A DNA stretch of 64,000 nucleotides, taken from the NCBI RefSeq assembly GCF_003987855.1, contig NZ_RXIZ01000022.1, positions 37,889 through 101,888 on the forward strand, read 5' to 3'. Of the stretch, positions 55,113-64,000 are shown piece after piece (within the stretch, counting starts at the first letter, position 1; every line of letters starts with the position of its first letter). This DNA comes from Hyphomicrobium sp. Lineage in GTDB: Bacteria > Pseudomonadota > Alphaproteobacteria > Rhizobiales > Hyphomicrobiaceae. A program made the translations under genes and the position numbers. The notes under the pieces are model-generated. The model searched no databases. It had not been told where the DNA came from and worked only from the letters and a program-made list of their open reading frames with translations.

Positions 55113-55520
55113 ATGTCAGGCAATGACAAGGATCAGCGTCCGGAACGCGGTGAAATTAGCCCGGAAGACCGTGAAGCGTTTCGCAAGCGGTCGGCGGAAC
55201 TTGGCCAAAAGCTTGACGCGCTCAAATCGCAGAAAGCCAAGGTCGAACGGTCGGCGGGCGGTGGATATCAGAACCAATCCGCCTATGGAGCCGCGTTCAA
55301 GTTTGCGGCCGAGTTGATTGTCGGCGTGGTCGTCGGCGGCGGGCTTGGTTGGGCACTTGATCGGCAGTTCGGCACGGCGCCTTGGCTGATGATCGTTCTG
55401 GTCATCATAGGCTTTGCGGCGGGCCTTCTAAATGTTGTCCGCGCTGCTCAAGAGGCGCAGACAAAAATCGAACCGCTGCAAAAAGCAGCGCCGTCCGTCA
55501 AAGACGACGAAGAAGAATGA
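55113..55520 (+). CDS. atpI: ATP synthase protein I
   Basis: A 135-residue protein with a charged N-terminal half and two transmembrane helices (about 63-82, ELIVGVVVGGGLGWALD, and 92-112), followed by an acidic tail. AtpI assists assembly of the c ring. It is the first gene of the F0 operon and lies 18 bases before atpB. Confidence 0.9.
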   Translation: MSGNDKDQRPERGEISPEDREAFRKRSAELGQKLDALKSQKAKVERSAGGGYQNQSAYGAAFKFAAELIVGVVVGGGLGWALDRQFGTAPWLMIVLVIIGFAAGLLNVVRAAQEAQTKIEPLQKAAPSVKDDEEE

Positions 55521-55538
55521 GAGACTAGGGGGTAGGCC

Positions 55539-56288
55539 TTGGCTGCGGAAGGCACCGGACATCATGGTCCGATGGAGCAGTTCGAGATCAAGAAGATCAT
55601 AGATCTTGATCTTCTCGGTCACGATATTTCGTTCACCAACTCGTCGTTGATGATGGTCCTCGCGTTTGCGGTCATCGTCGGCTACATGCTCTTTGCGATG
55701 CGCGGGCGCGCGCTCGTTCCGACCCGCATCCAGTCGACGGCTGAGGTCGTCTACGAATACATCGCCGGAATGGTGAAGGAAAACATCGGCGAGGAAGGCA
55801 TGAAGTTCTTCCCCTGGGTTTTCACCATCTTCATTTTCATTCTCGTGCTCAACATTTTCGGGCTGATTCCGGGCAATTTCGCCGTGACGAGCCACATCAT
55901 TGTGACGTTCGCACTGGCCGCCATGGTCTGGCTGGTGGCGACGTTCGTCGGCTTCTGGAAGCACGGCGTCAGCTATCTCAAACTCTTTGCGCCTTCAGGG
56001 GTGCCCCTCTGGCTGATGCCGATCATCATTCCGATCGAGCTGACGTCTTATCTCATTCGCCCGATCAGCCACTCCGTGCGTCTTTTCGCAAACATCATGG
56101 CCGGACACACCATGCTTGAAGTCTTCGCGGGCTTCGCGGTGCTGCTCCCCTGGTGGGGCAAGATCGCGCCGACCGGGTTCATGGTCGCGTTCACCGGCCT
56201 AGAGTTGCTGGTGGCGTTCCTGCAGGCCTTCATCTTCACCGTTCTGACCTGCATCTACCTGAACGACGCAGTCAACATGCATCACTGA
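55539..56288 (+). CDS. atpB: ATP synthase F0 subunit a
   Basis: The 249-residue proton-channel subunit. The essential arginine lies in SVRLFANIMAGHTML, and the last helix carries LLVAFLQAFIFTVLTCIYL. Five to six membrane helices are present. The start is a TTG preceded by AGGGGG; no ATG gives the expected N-terminus, so the rare start codon is accepted. Confidence 0.96.
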   Translation: MAAEGTGHHGPMEQFEIKKIIDLDLLGHDISFTNSSLMMVLAFAVIVGYMLFAMRGRALVPTRIQSTAEVVYEYIAGMVKENIGEEGMKFFPWVFTIFIFILVLNIFGLIPGNFAVTSHIIVTFALAAMVWLVATFVGFWKHGVSYLKLFAPSGVPLWLMPIIIPIELTSYLIRPISHSVRLFANIMAGHTMLEVFAGFAVLLPWWGKIAPTGFMVAFTGLELLVAFLQAFIFTVLTCIYLNDAVNMHH

Positions 56289-56377
56289 ACAATGCGGGAT
56301 GAAGGCGGACTGGTTCGCCGACATCCCGTTTTGCTGTTTATCTGAAACCACTAAACTGCACTTAAGGGAGAGACTTC

Positions 56378-56602
56378 ATGGATCCGCAAGCCGCCAAGTT
56401 CATCGGCGCCGGCCTCGCCTGCTTCGCGCTCATCGGCGCCGGCATCGGCATCGGCAACATCTTCGGCAACTACCTTTCGGGCGCGCTTCGCAACCCGTCT
56501 GCCGCCGCATCGCAGTTCACGAACCTGCTCATCGGCTTCGCGCTTGCTGAAGCGACGGGCCTTTTCGGCCTTCTGATCGCTCTCATCATCCTCTACGGTT
56601 GA
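56378..56602 (+). CDS. atpE: ATP synthase F0 subunit c
   Basis: A 74-residue hairpin of two helices that forms the rotor ring. The first helix has the glycine repeat GAGIGIGNIFGN, the polar loop is RNPSA, and the proton-binding residue is Glu58 in FALAEATGLFG. The ATG follows AAGGGAGA. The 89-base gap after atpB is the largest in the operon. Confidence 0.98.
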   Translation: MDPQAAKFIGAGLACFALIGAGIGIGNIFGNYLSGALRNPSAAASQFTNLLIGFALAEATGLFGLLIALIILYG

Positions 56603-56648
56603 GCCTGGGCCGGGAAGTCAAACCACGCCCGATCAACCGGAGGCACTG

Positions 56649-57206
56649 ATGTTTGCCGGCACTACCATGCTGTTTGCGGTCGCCGCTGAGGCGGCCGGGG
56701 AAGCCGCCCATAAGGGAGGCTTGCCGCAGCTAAATCCTCACACCTTCGAGACGCAGCTCTTTTGGCTGGTCGTCACGTTCCTCGCGCTGTTCTTCGTGAT
56801 GTCGAAAATCGCTTTGCCGCGCGTCGGCGAAGTGATCGAAGAACGTCGGGACAGGATCAAGCGCGATCTGGATGCCGCTGCCCGGCTCAAGGACGAGACC
56901 GATAAAGCGCTGGCTGATTACGAGAAAGCTCTGGCGGATGCCCGAAGCAATGCATCGGGGATCGCCAAGGATACGCGTGAGAAGCTCGCAGCGGAGACCG
57001 AAAGTGAGCGTCACCGTGTCGACGAGCAGATCGCCGGCAAGCTTCGTGATGCCGACTCACGGATTGCAGCATCGAAGTCGAAGGCTCTCTCGGCCATCGG
57101 CGATATCGCGAACGATACGGCGCGCGCCGTCGTCGAGAAGCTGATTGGTCAGGACGTTTCGTCCGACGACGTGAAGAAGGTTCTGCGTCCCGTGGCGGGC
57201 GAGTGA
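56649..57206 (+). CDS. atpG: ATP synthase F0 subunit b'
   Basis: A 185-residue stator subunit with one N-terminal membrane helix (about 38-56, LFWLVVTFLALFFVMS) and a long coiled coil. Its N-terminal extension before the helix and position in front of atpF identify it as b', the divergent second b subunit found in alphaproteobacteria and phototrophs. GGAGG lies just upstream of the ATG. Confidence 0.93.
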   Translation: MFAGTTMLFAVAAEAAGEAAHKGGLPQLNPHTFETQLFWLVVTFLALFFVMSKIALPRVGEVIEERRDRIKRDLDAAARLKDETDKALADYEKALADARSNASGIAKDTREKLAAETESERHRVDEQIAGKLRDADSRIAASKSKALSAIGDIANDTARAVVEKLIGQDVSSDDVKKVLRPVAGE

Positions 57207-57218
57207 GGATTTAGGACC

Positions 57219-57710
57219 ATGTTCGACCCTCAAGATCCTATTTTCTGGGTGATGATCGCCTTCCTGGCGTTCATCGGCTTGCTCGTTTACTTCGGCGTTC
57301 CTGGCGCTCTTGGGAAAGCCCTCGACGCCCGCGCTGAAGGCATTCGCAAGGAGCTCGACGAAGCCCGCAAGCTTCGCGAGGAAGCGCAGGCTCTTCTTGC
57401 CGACTACCAGCGCAAAGCGCGCGAGGCCGAGAAAGAGGCGCAATCCATCATCGAACAAGCAAAGCGAGAAGCGGAAGCCTTGGCTGCCGACGCACGCAAA
57501 TCGCTTGCAGAGAGCCTCGACCGACGCTCGAAGATGGCAGAAGACAAGATCGCCCGCGCAGAGGCCCAGGCCTTGAGCGAAGTACGATCAACTGCTGTCG
57601 AGACGGCATTGGCCGCAGCGCACGAGATTCTGAAGTCTCGCGCGACCGGCGACACTGGGCATACGCTCGTTTCGCAGTCGATCAACGATCTTCGCGGCAA
57701 GCTCAACTAA
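57219..57710 (+). CDS. atpF: ATP synthase F0 subunit b
   Basis: A 163-residue stator subunit: a membrane helix (PIFWVMIAFLAFIGLLVYFG) directly at the N-terminus and then a coiled coil of Lys, Glu and Ala. It pairs with b' to hold F1 against rotation. It is the last gene of the operon, 12 bases after atpG and followed by a strong terminator; the F1 genes are not in the window. Confidence 0.95.
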   Translation: MFDPQDPIFWVMIAFLAFIGLLVYFGVPGALGKALDARAEGIRKELDEARKLREEAQALLADYQRKAREAEKEAQSIIEQAKREAEALAADARKSLAESLDRRSKMAEDKIARAEAQALSEVRSTAVETALAAAHEILKSRATGDTGHTLVSQSINDLRGKLN

Positions 57711-57737
57711 GCCAACCGCGAATGGCTGAAACGATCA

Positions 57738-57764
57738 AAGCCGGGCGTCGTGCCCGGCTTTTTT
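57738..57764 (+). terminator. intrinsic terminator of the F0 operon
   Basis: AAGCCGGGC and GCCCGGCTT form a perfect 9-bp stem with a GTCGT loop, directly followed by a run of T (57759-57764). Confidence 0.92.
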
Positions 57765-57797
57765 ATTTCAAGCGATGAGCAGTGTGCGGTTCGGGTC

Positions 57798-58463
57798 TCA
57801 GCCAGAACTTGGCGCGCGACTGTCGAAGCCGACAACCAGCTGATACTCACCTGGGCGAGAACCTTCTGCGATCGGAAACGTGATCGTGCGGACGGTCGAG
57901 AAGTAGCTGATGGGTTTGTCGAGGCCGACGCTGACATCCAGCTTCACGCTATCGGTCGTGATTTTCGTCCGCTTGCCGTCGTTGACGGCGACGGTGATCG
58001 GTAACGTCACGCTGCCCGGCTGACCTTTGGGTCCTAGCAACAGTCGCCCAGAGAATCCGTATTTGACCGTTACTCGGCCAGGCTCAACCTGACATTCGCG
58101 CGCTGTCTTCGTGATTTCGCCTCGTTGCGCGACGGCGAGCGCGTCGCCAACGTGGCCGACCTCGTAGAAGGTGATGTAATTGTCGTGCGGAGCAATTACG
58201 AGCCTCGGGCAGCCGGCATCGACGTCGCCGGAGAACGTGCTTCCAGTCGCACTCGGATCGCCCGACTTGGCGGCATCCAACAATTGCGCCTCATTCACGG
58301 AAGCAACCTCGGATGTGGCGGACGAACCGCCAAACATCCCGCCACCGAGGCCGGACGTCAGCGAGGACATACCGCAGCCACCAAGTGCAGCCAAAGGCAG
58401 AGCGAGCGTCGCTGTCGTAACGACGCGGGTAATCGGCGCAGAGAGGCGACGCTTCAACGTCAC
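57798..58463 (-). CDS. lipoprotein of unknown function
   Basis: A 221-residue protein with a lipobox LAALGGC (Cys30), so probably anchored in the outer membrane. A Gly/Ser-rich spacer is followed by a beta-rich domain ([18 protein letters not shown], then [18 protein letters not shown] and [15 protein letters not shown]), which ends [10 protein letters not shown] do not recognise a named family, though similar proteins are widespread in this order. GTG at 58463 is proposed because it starts the signal peptide; the frame runs open to 58562. It converges on the atp operon and diverges from ispH. Confidence 0.75.
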   Translation of the reverse strand: MTLKRRLSAPITRVVTTATLALPLAALGGCGMSSLTSGLGGGMFGGSSATSEVASVNEAQLLDAAKSGDPSATGSTFSGDVDAGCPRLVIAPHDNYITFYEVGHVGDALAVAQRGEITKTARECQVEPGRVTVKYGFSGRLLLGPKGQPGSVTLPITVAVNDGKRTKITTDSVKLDVSVGLDKPISYFSTVRTITFPIAEGSRPGEYQLVVGFDSRAPSSG

Positions 58464-58629
58464 ATCATTGCCAAAAGGGTGCCGAAAACCCGAATTGTGC
58501 AACACTGTCCCCCGAGGTTCGCTTCCCCGGCCCCTTGTATTGTCAGAAAACCACCGTAGCATCCGACGTCACCGGCCCCCAAATGCATTTTCATGCCAGT
58601 CGACCGAAAATAGAGGACGTCTTTCTTCC

Positions 58630-59631
58630 ATGTCCGGCCTTAACCAAAGCGAAGCGACGATGAAAAAGCCGCCCCTCAAAATCCTACTTGCCGCGCCCCG
58701 CGGGTTCTGTGCCGGCGTGGATCGCGCGATTCAGATCGTAGAACAGGCTTTGACCAAATTCGGCGCCCCCGTCTACGTCCGACATGAGATCGTGCACAAC
58801 CGTTACGTCGTTGATTCCCTGAGGGCCAAAGGCGCCGTTTTTGTGAAGGAGCTGGATGAGATTCCAGATACCGCTCAGCCCGTGATCTTTTCGGCACACG
58901 GTGTGAGCAAGGCCATTCCCGAGGCAGCGCGCCATCGAAATATGTTCGTGGTCGACGCGACCTGCCCGCTGGTGTCCAAGGTCCACATGGAGACAGCGCG
59001 GCATTACGAACAGGGCAAAGAGATCATCCTCGTCGGCCACGCCGGACATCCGGAAGTGGTGGGCACCTTAGGTCAACTTCCCGAAGGCGCAATTACGCTC
59101 GTCGAGACCGTCGAAGACGTCATGGCCTTCGTCCCACGCGATGCTTCCAAGCTTGCCTATGTCACTCAGACGACCCTGTCGCTCGACGATACGGCAGAGA
59201 TCGTTGCGGTTCTAAAGGAACGCTTCCCAGGGATCGGTGGCCCGGTAAAAGAAGACATTTGCTACGCAACGACTAATCGTCAGAATGCGGTCAAGGCGCT
59301 TGCGCCGCAGATCGACGGCCTTATCGTTGTGGGTGGGCCCAAGAGTTCCAACTCGCTCAGGCTCGTCGAAGTAGCATCGCGCGCAGGGTGCCGTTTTTCA
59401 TTCCTGGTCGAGCGCTCTGCCGATATCCCCTGGGATAGGTTAGAGGGCGCCGAGACGGTCGGAATAACAGCGGGCGCATCCGCGCCGGAAGTCATCGTCG
59501 AGGAAGTGGTCGAGGCGTTTCGCAGCCGTTATGATGTCACTATCGACGTCGTGACCACGCTCGAAGAACGTGTCGTCTTCAACGTGCCGCGCGAGGTCAG
59601 GGTCGCACGCGCTCCGGCCGAGCAGCACTAA
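58630..59631 (+). CDS. ispH: 4-hydroxy-3-methylbut-2-enyl diphosphate reductase
   Basis: The last MEP-pathway enzyme; it makes IPP and DMAPP with an iron-sulfur cluster. Three conserved cysteines are in [20 protein letters not shown] and [22 protein letters not shown] and [17 protein letters not shown] end the 333-residue protein. ATG at 58630 follows AGAGGA; 58660 is an alternative. thrB and rnhA follow closely on the same strand, so all three probably form an operon. Confidence 0.97.
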   Translation: MSGLNQSEATMKKPPLKILLAAPRGFCAGVDRAIQIVEQALTKFGAPVYVRHEIVHNRYVVDSLRAKGAVFVKELDEIPDTAQPVIFSAHGVSKAIPEAARHRNMFVVDATCPLVSKVHMETARHYEQGKEIILVGHAGHPEVVGTLGQLPEGAITLVETVEDVMAFVPRDASKLAYVTQTTLSLDDTAEIVAVLKERFPGIGGPVKEDICYATTNRQNAVKALAPQIDGLIVVGGPKSSNSLRLVEVASRAGCRFSFLVERSADIPWDRLEGAETVGITAGASAPEVIVEEVVEAFRSRYDVTIDVVTTLEERVVFNVPREVRVARAPAEQH

Positions 59632-59646
59632 CTCAGCGCGCAGGAC

Positions 59647-60618
59647 ATGGCGGTTTATACTGAAGTCAGCGACGAGGAACTCGCGCGCTTTATTGCCGGG
59701 TATGACCTCGGCAAACTGCTTTCGTTCAAAGGCATCGCCGAAGGCGTCGAAAATACCAATTATCTGCTGCACACGACTGCCGGCACTTTCATCCTGACGA
59801 TATACGAGAAGCGGGTTGATGTCGCCGATCTACCTTTCTTTCTGGGCTTGATGGAGCACCTCTCGGCTCACGGCGTGAGCTGCCCGTTGCCGGTGCGCGA
59901 TCGCAGAGGCAATGTGCTCAATGAGCTTTCGAAGCGTCATGCGGCTCTCGTGACTTTTCTCAAGGGTGTTTGGCCAAAACGGCCAAAAGCCGATCATTGC
60001 CGTGAGCTCGGCAGCGCTCTTGCGCGCATGCATATGGCCGGCAGAGACTTCCCACTATATCGACCCAATGCGTTGGGACTTTCAGGCTGGCGGCCTCTGT
60101 TCGAGAAGTTCGCCTCACGCGCCGGCGAAATTGATTCAGGCCTCGGGTCGCTCATACAGCAAGAACTAGGTTTTCTCGAGCACGCTTGGCCAACCGATCT
60201 GCCGGAAGGCGTAATTCATGCCGACCTCTTTCCGGACAACGTGTTTTTCATCGACGAGAAGCTTTCCGGGATCATCGACTTTTATTTCGCGTGCAACGAC
60301 TCCCTCGCGTACGACATCGCGGTATGCCTCAACGCATGGTGCTTCGATCCTGATTCGGAATTCGAGCCGAGCAAGGGCGCTGCGCTTCTACAGGGCTACG
60401 AAAGCGTGCGGCCCTTAAGCGCCAAGGAGCGCCAGTCCATGCCCACACTCGCGCGCGGCGCCGCGATGCGTTTTCTGCTGACCCGAAGCTATGATTGGCT
60501 CAATACGCCGAAGGATGCCCTGGTCGCTCGCAAGGATCCGGCCGACTACATCCGCCGGCTCGCATTCCATCAGTCGGCGGCCAGCATCGCAGACTACGCA
60601 CCACAATTGATCTCATGA
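59647..60618 (+). CDS. thrB: homoserine kinase (ThrB, choline-kinase fold)
   Basis: Phosphorylates homoserine for threonine synthesis. The 323-residue protein belongs to the aminoglycoside/choline-kinase fold type used by alpha- and gammaproteobacteria, not the GHMP type: the catalytic loop is [13 protein letters not shown] and the metal-binding aspartate is in [11 protein letters not shown]. The N-terminal [13 protein letters not shown] binds nucleotide. The gene is 15 bases after ispH and its stop overlaps the rnhA start (ATGA). Confidence 0.95.
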   Translation: MAVYTEVSDEELARFIAGYDLGKLLSFKGIAEGVENTNYLLHTTAGTFILTIYEKRVDVADLPFFLGLMEHLSAHGVSCPLPVRDRRGNVLNELSKRHAALVTFLKGVWPKRPKADHCRELGSALARMHMAGRDFPLYRPNALGLSGWRPLFEKFASRAGEIDSGLGSLIQQELGFLEHAWPTDLPEGVIHADLFPDNVFFIDEKLSGIIDFYFACNDSLAYDIAVCLNAWCFDPDSEFEPSKGAALLQGYESVRPLSAKERQSMPTLARGAAMRFLLTRSYDWLNTPKDALVARKDPADYIRRLAFHQSAASIADYAPQLIS

Positions 60619-61100
60619 CCGCCGAACGTCCCAAGGTTCAGATCTATAGTGACGGCGCCTGTTCAGGCAATCCTGGTCCGGGAGGCTGGGGCGCGATCCT
60701 TATTTCGGGCGCGCACCGCAAGGAGATCAACGGGGGCGAGCCGCTCACGACGAACAATCGCATGGAGCTCAAAGGCGCGATTTCAGCGCTAGAAGCGCTG
60801 AAGAGAAAAAGCGATGTCGAACTCTGGACCGACAGCAATTACGTCCGTCAGGGCATTACGTCGTGGATTCACGGCTGGAAGAAAAACGGCTGGAAGACAG
60901 CCGACAAGAAGCCGGTGAAGAACGCGGAGCTTTGGCAAGAACTCGACGCTCTTCGCGCCAAGCATCATGTCACCTGGCATTGGCTCAAGGGGCACGCCGG
61001 ACACCCAGAGAATGAGCGCGCCGATGAACTGGCGCGCTTGGCCATGGCCCCTTTCAAGAGCGGCCGGCGTGCGGAGCTTGCCGCCGACGATCTAGAGTGA
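60615..61100 (+). CDS. rnhA: ribonuclease HI
   Basis: Degrades the RNA strand of RNA-DNA hybrids. All four catalytic acids are visible in the 161-residue protein: Asp in [12 protein letters not shown], Glu in NRMELKGA, Asp in LWTDSNYV and Asp in NERADELA. The ATG overlaps the thrB stop. The 3' end overlaps the convergent peroxiredoxin gene by nine bases. Confidence 0.97.
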   Translation: MTAERPKVQIYSDGACSGNPGPGGWGAILISGAHRKEINGGEPLTTNNRMELKGAISALEALKRKSDVELWTDSNYVRQGITSWIHGWKKNGWKTADKKPVKNAELWQELDALRAKHHVTWHWLKGHAGHPENERADELARLAMAPFKSGRRAELAADDLE

Positions 61101-61589
61101 GCGATCGATCATTGAGCATAGCGTTGCGGCGCTCGACTTGTCGGCAATCGGCGGGGAATCTTCAACGTTGAGAACCTTGACTGTGCCATCCTCGACAAGC
61201 ATCGCGTAGCGCTTTGAGCGCAAGCCCAGCCCGAAGTTCGATAAGTCGATATCCAGCCCGATAGCTTTCGCGAAGTCGCCGGACCCGTCGGCCAGCATCT
61301 CGATCTTGCCCGTTGCACCCGTATCTTCTGCCCAGTTCGTCAGGACGAAGACGTCGTTGACGGCAGTGCAGGCGATCGTATCGATGCCCTTCGCTTTCAA
61401 TTCGTCGACGCGATCGACGAAGCCCGGCATATGGCTTTTGCTGCACGTCGGGGTGTAGGCACCCGGCACCGCAAACATCGCCACCTTCTTACCCGCGAAG
61501 ATCTCGCTGACGGTTTTGGTTGCCGGGCCATCCGGTCCCATGACCGTGAATTTCCCTTCTGGCAGATGGTCTCCGACCTTGATCGTCAT
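61092..61589 (-). CDS. peroxiredoxin (Prx5 / AhpE-like)
   Basis: A 165-residue thioredoxin-fold peroxidase. The peroxidatic Cys49 is in [15 protein letters not shown], which is diagnostic of the Prx5 subfamily; Cys74 and a C-terminal Cys in [12 protein letters not shown] are candidate resolving residues. Such enzymes reduce hydrogen peroxide and alkyl peroxides with glutathione/glutaredoxin or thioredoxin. Its 3' end overlaps rnhA by nine bases in convergent orientation. Confidence 0.95.
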   Translation of the reverse strand: MTIKVGDHLPEGKFTVMGPDGPATKTVSEIFAGKKVAMFAVPGAYTPTCSKSHMPGFVDRVDELKAKGIDTIACTAVNDVFVLTNWAEDTGATGKIEMLADGSGDFAKAIGLDIDLSNFGLGLRSKRYAMLVEDGTVKVLNVEDSPPIADKSSAATLCSMIDRSL

Positions 61590-61650
61590 GCGGCTTTTCC
61601 TCCGTGATTGGGTGCTCGGTGGGCTATCTCTACCTCAACGTCGAGGCATG

Positions 61651-62472
61651 CTACTCGAACTTTATCGTCGTCTCTGACTGTCCCTGAGAGTCGATCATTG
61701 TGATACGCAACGGCTTGCCCGCCAGATCCTTTATGTTGACGCCATCGGTCAGATCGACTTCGAGCAGGGCCTTGCCAGCGACTGAAACGCGCTTGGGAAG
61801 CGGCACGTAGACCCCAGCTGGTCCTTCGACGAACGCATCCGCGGTTTCGGGAGCGGCGCTCGCCACATCGAGCACGAGCTTCGGCTTTCCGGCGGACTGG
61901 TCGATGCGCCAAGAAGCTAAATGCGGATCGTGTTCGGTCCGTGCGGTCGAGCCGGGAACGCTGGCCAACGCCTTCGCCAATTCGGGTGAGTTCCCGACGT
62001 CTGGCGGAACGACAAGCTTCAAGTCGGCTTCGGCCGGAATGCAGATATCCTTGCACACGCCGTAAGCGATCTTGGCATGAAGCGTAATTGGCCGTTTTGG
62101 GTCTTTTGGCGTGAGAAGAACGGGGAAAAGAATAGCGTCTTTGTAGCCGACCACATCGCCAGCCTTATCGTGAATTCGATGGGGGGCGGGATAGAGCACC
62201 GTCGCCGAGGCGAGATTGTCAGAGCCTTCCCAATCGAATTCCGGCGGAACGCCACCTGCGTCCCCGGGGGAACGCCAATATGTTTTCCAACCGCCGGGCA
62301 TCGACAGATCGACACCGGCATACAGACCCTGCTGGCCATCGCGCGCGGCATGGCCGGCAACGAGCCGCACCTGATTGTTGAACCCGCGATACCAGTCTGA
62401 GGAGACCGCCGCGGTATCCGCCCAAGCGGCTGCCGAACTCACCAGCAACAAACCTAACGCCCACTTGATCAC
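61651..62472 (-). CDS. exported protein with DsbD N-terminal-like (DsbD-alpha) domain
   Basis: A 273-residue periplasmic protein. The signal peptide (LGLLLVSSAAAWA) is followed by the beta-sandwich domain of the DsbD-alpha family: MPGGWKTYWRSPGDAGGVPP (residues 58-77) and the paired cysteines C140 and C144 in YGVCKDICIPAEADL. In full-length DsbD this domain passes electrons from the membrane domain to partner proteins; here there is no membrane domain, so the electron source is unknown. It precedes the peroxiredoxin gene on the same strand by 61 bases. An outlet for thiol electrons in the periplasm is a reasonable guess. Confidence 0.85.
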   Translation of the reverse strand: MIKWALGLLLVSSAAAWADTAAVSSDWYRGFNNQVRLVAGHAARDGQQGLYAGVDLSMPGGWKTYWRSPGDAGGVPPEFDWEGSDNLASATVLYPAPHRIHDKAGDVVGYKDAILFPVLLTPKDPKRPITLHAKIAYGVCKDICIPAEADLKLVVPPDVGNSPELAKALASVPGSTARTEHDPHLASWRIDQSAGKPKLVLDVASAAPETADAFVEGPAGVYVPLPKRVSVAGKALLEVDLTDGVNIKDLAGKPLRITMIDSQGQSETTIKFE

Positions 62473-62640
62473 GATCAGCGCCTCTTCAAACTTAAATCCC
62501 GGTCATGAAGGCCCGGGCGGCCCTTGTAGCCCTGCCTTGCGCTCTAATATGCGTAGAAGGACGCGGCCGTTACATGGGGTATCCTCTTGCGTTGTTTAAG
62601 GATCTTCACGTCGCCGTAGTATAGGGTTAGTCTCGTTATT

Positions 62641-63258
62641 ATGAAGGTCAGCCGACAGACGGGCCGGACGGAGAGTCCGGAGATTAAGCTCGAAGGGCAG
62701 CTCCTCATCGCGATGCCGTCGATGACGGACCGGCGGTTTCAACGCTCGGTCATCTACATGTGCGCCCATTCATCTGAAGGCGCGATGGGGCTCATTATCA
62801 ATCAACGCGCGAACCATATTTCAGCGCCGGACCTGCTGGAACGGCTTGGCATTTCCCCCCGCAATAAAGATGATGAGATCACAAGCGAGGTTTTGTCGCT
62901 GTCGATTCAAGTCGGTGGACCTGTCGAAACCGGGCGCGGCTTCGTGCTTCATAGCTCTGACTATTTTACCGAAGATTCAACCTTGGCGATCGAGAAGGGC
63001 GTGTGCCTCACGGCAACCATCGACATTCTGAAAGCCATTGCGCAGGGGCGCGGTCCAGCACGGGCTCTCCTCGCGCTCGGTTACGCCGGTTGGTCACCGG
63101 GGCAGTTGGAGACGGAGTTGCTCGCGAACGGCTGGCTCCATTGTCCTGCCGATCCGGACCTCATTTTCGATGAGGATCTGGAGAGCAAGTATTCGCGGGC
63201 GCTTGCCAAAATAGGAATTGATCTTTCGCACCTGGTCAGTGACGCCGGGCACGCCTGA
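62641..63258 (+). CDS. YqgE/AlgH family protein
   Basis: A 205-residue member of the UPF0301 family. It has the core [20 protein letters not shown], then [18 protein letters not shown] and, further on, [15 protein letters not shown] and [16 protein letters not shown]. The family is soluble and its biochemical activity is unknown; in pseudomonads AlgH affects several stress and iron phenotypes. The protein has normal length. It diverges from the DsbD-alpha-like gene. Confidence 0.93.
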   Translation: MKVSRQTGRTESPEIKLEGQLLIAMPSMTDRRFQRSVIYMCAHSSEGAMGLIINQRANHISAPDLLERLGISPRNKDDEITSEVLSLSIQVGGPVETGRGFVLHSSDYFTEDSTLAIEKGVCLTATIDILKAIAQGRGPARALLALGYAGWSPGQLETELLANGWLHCPADPDLIFDEDLESKYSRALAKIGIDLSHLVSDAGHA

Positions 63259-63295
63259 AGCCGGCGTCGGGCGGCAGTCTCCTGGTAACCCGGCC

Positions 63296-64000
63296 TTAGC
63301 CGATTTTTGACGCCTTCTTTGCGTCCCCGCGCGCAACCTCGCTACCCGCGGGCCCGCCACTCGTTTTCTCGCCTGGCAGAGGCGTACCCGCGAGCCGGGC
63401 GAGACTCGCCGCGATCGACGGGGGCAACGTCGAAAAATCAGGCTGGGTCGCGGGCTCGGACGGAAAGCCATTTGCCCCATTGGCCGGCAACGGAGGAGGC
63501 GCCGTCGTCGGAATGATCGTCGGCGTATCGCTGCGCTGGATCGGAGTTCCCGCCGGCGCAGGGCCCTTTGCAGGTCCGGGGGGCGGGGGAGGCGGAGGTG
63601 CGCTACCCTGCAGAGGCGACGTGCCGCTCGCCCGCGCGAGGGCCTCTGCAAGCGGCGAAACAATATTATCCCTCTGCTGCTCGGGGCGCTCTGACAATGC
63701 CCTCCCTGGCGCGGGCGCGGGCGGCGCCGATCCATTGGTCGCGACTTGAGCAGGCGGCGGTTGGAGCGGGCTCGGCGCGGCGCTTGGCGAGCGGGTCTGT
63801 GTTGACGGAGATTGCATCAAGGACGGCGGCGGCAGATTCGTCTTTGCCAGCGACGCGGAAATCGAAGGCGGTATGGTTGGGGTCGTTATGGGCTCAAGCC
63901 GCGGGGAAGGACCTTCAGGCGCGGGCTTGGCATGCCCATTCGATTTTCCGATCATCGGGGTGCCGTTCAAGGCTCCATTGGTCGTCGCGGATGGCATTGG
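63296..64000 (-). CDS. proline-rich protein, C-terminal part (cut by window edge)
   Basis: A frame that is still open at the right edge, so its start lies outside. The visible 234 codons are dominated by Pro, Ala, Ser and Thr with several PPPPP runs, and should be disordered. Two similar ten-residue motifs, PPSISASLAK and PPSIAASLAR, lie about 150 residues apart and are the only conserved-looking elements; the end is basic (GDAKKASKIG). I do not recognise the protein. It may be the disordered tail of a larger protein. Frame choice rests on the open frame and the recurring motif; low complexity makes it less certain. Confidence 0.55.
   Translation of the reverse strand, partial: PMPSATTNGALNGTPMIGKSNGHAKPAPEGPSPRLEPITTPTIPPSISASLAKTNLPPPSLMQSPSTQTRSPSAAPSPLQPPPAQVATNGSAPPAPAPGRALSERPEQQRDNIVSPLAEALARASGTSPLQGSAPPPPPPPGPAKGPAPAGTPIQRSDTPTIIPTTAPPPLPANGANGFPSEPATQPDFSTLPPSIAASLARLAGTPLPGEKTSGGPAGSEVARGDAKKASKIG

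Overview
This 64-kb window is chromosomal core DNA of an alphaproteobacterium, most likely of the order Hyphomicrobiales and plausibly Hyphomicrobium or a close methylotrophic relative. The lineage is inferred from alphaproteobacterial hallmarks: the CcrM-type adenine methyltransferase next to rnhB, HdaA, an F0 operon kept apart from F1 with both b' and b subunits, an ETF-quinone oxidoreductase, and the mutY / DUF721 / dsbA / smc order. A XoxF-type PQQ methanol dehydrogenase suggests methylotrophy. The sequence is GC-rich and gene-dense. I found no tRNA or rRNA gene, no CRISPR array, no transposase and no phage genes.

Layout. 1-1,000: the 5' end of a panE-like reductase and two small membrane or exported proteins. 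967-19,970: a housekeeping block (aspS, rnd, a CbpA-type J-protein, ppx, ppk, hdaA, a PerM-like transporter, a CDP-alcohol phosphatidyltransferase, a DUF2066 protein, purM), then xoxF, an 81-residue unknown and two convergent glycosyltransferases, then purN. 20,163-22,651: a cytochrome P450, a 64-residue unknown behind a perfect inverted repeat, and a DinB-fold protein. 22,704-35,684: ndk, a GYF-domain membrane protein, a DUF3147 protein, an ABC-F ATPase, the glyQ / unknown / glyS operon, an S49 peptidase, a TrmN6-like methyltransferase, a DUF2007 protein, a polyprenyl diphosphate synthase and ispE. 35,754-45,030: an exported TPR protein, ETF-QO, a family-4-like uracil-DNA glycosylase, a MoaB-like protein, a GT2, a radical SAM gene broken by an in-frame stop, rnhB and ccrM. 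45,321-57,710: a PAS-GGDEF-EAL protein, mutY, DUF721, two dsbA-like genes, smc, a small membrane protein, and the F0 operon atpI-B-E-b'-b. 57,798-64,000: a lipoprotein, ispH, thrB, rnhA, a peroxiredoxin, a DsbD-alpha-like protein, yqgE, and a truncated proline-rich reading frame.

Several genes share pathways. IspE and IspH belong to the MEP isoprenoid pathway, whose products the polyprenyl synthase elongates, probably to a quinone side chain; ETF-QO delivers electrons to that quinone pool and F0 uses the resulting proton gradient. HdaA, CcrM, DUF721 and SMC all act on replication or chromosome organisation. UDG, MutY, RNase HI and RNase HII are nucleic-acid repair enzymes. Two DsbA-like proteins and a DsbD-alpha-like domain concern periplasmic thiols.

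The observations most worth following up are the in-frame TAA in the radical SAM gene, a stand-alone lanthanide-signature XoxF lying between purM and purN, a family-4-type UDG that has lost two of the four expected cluster cysteines, a GANTC cluster in front of ccrM, a soluble-plus-lipoprotein DsbA pair, and a perfect inverted repeat upstream of a small unknown gene. I did not find a convincing new multi-gene defence or mobile system.
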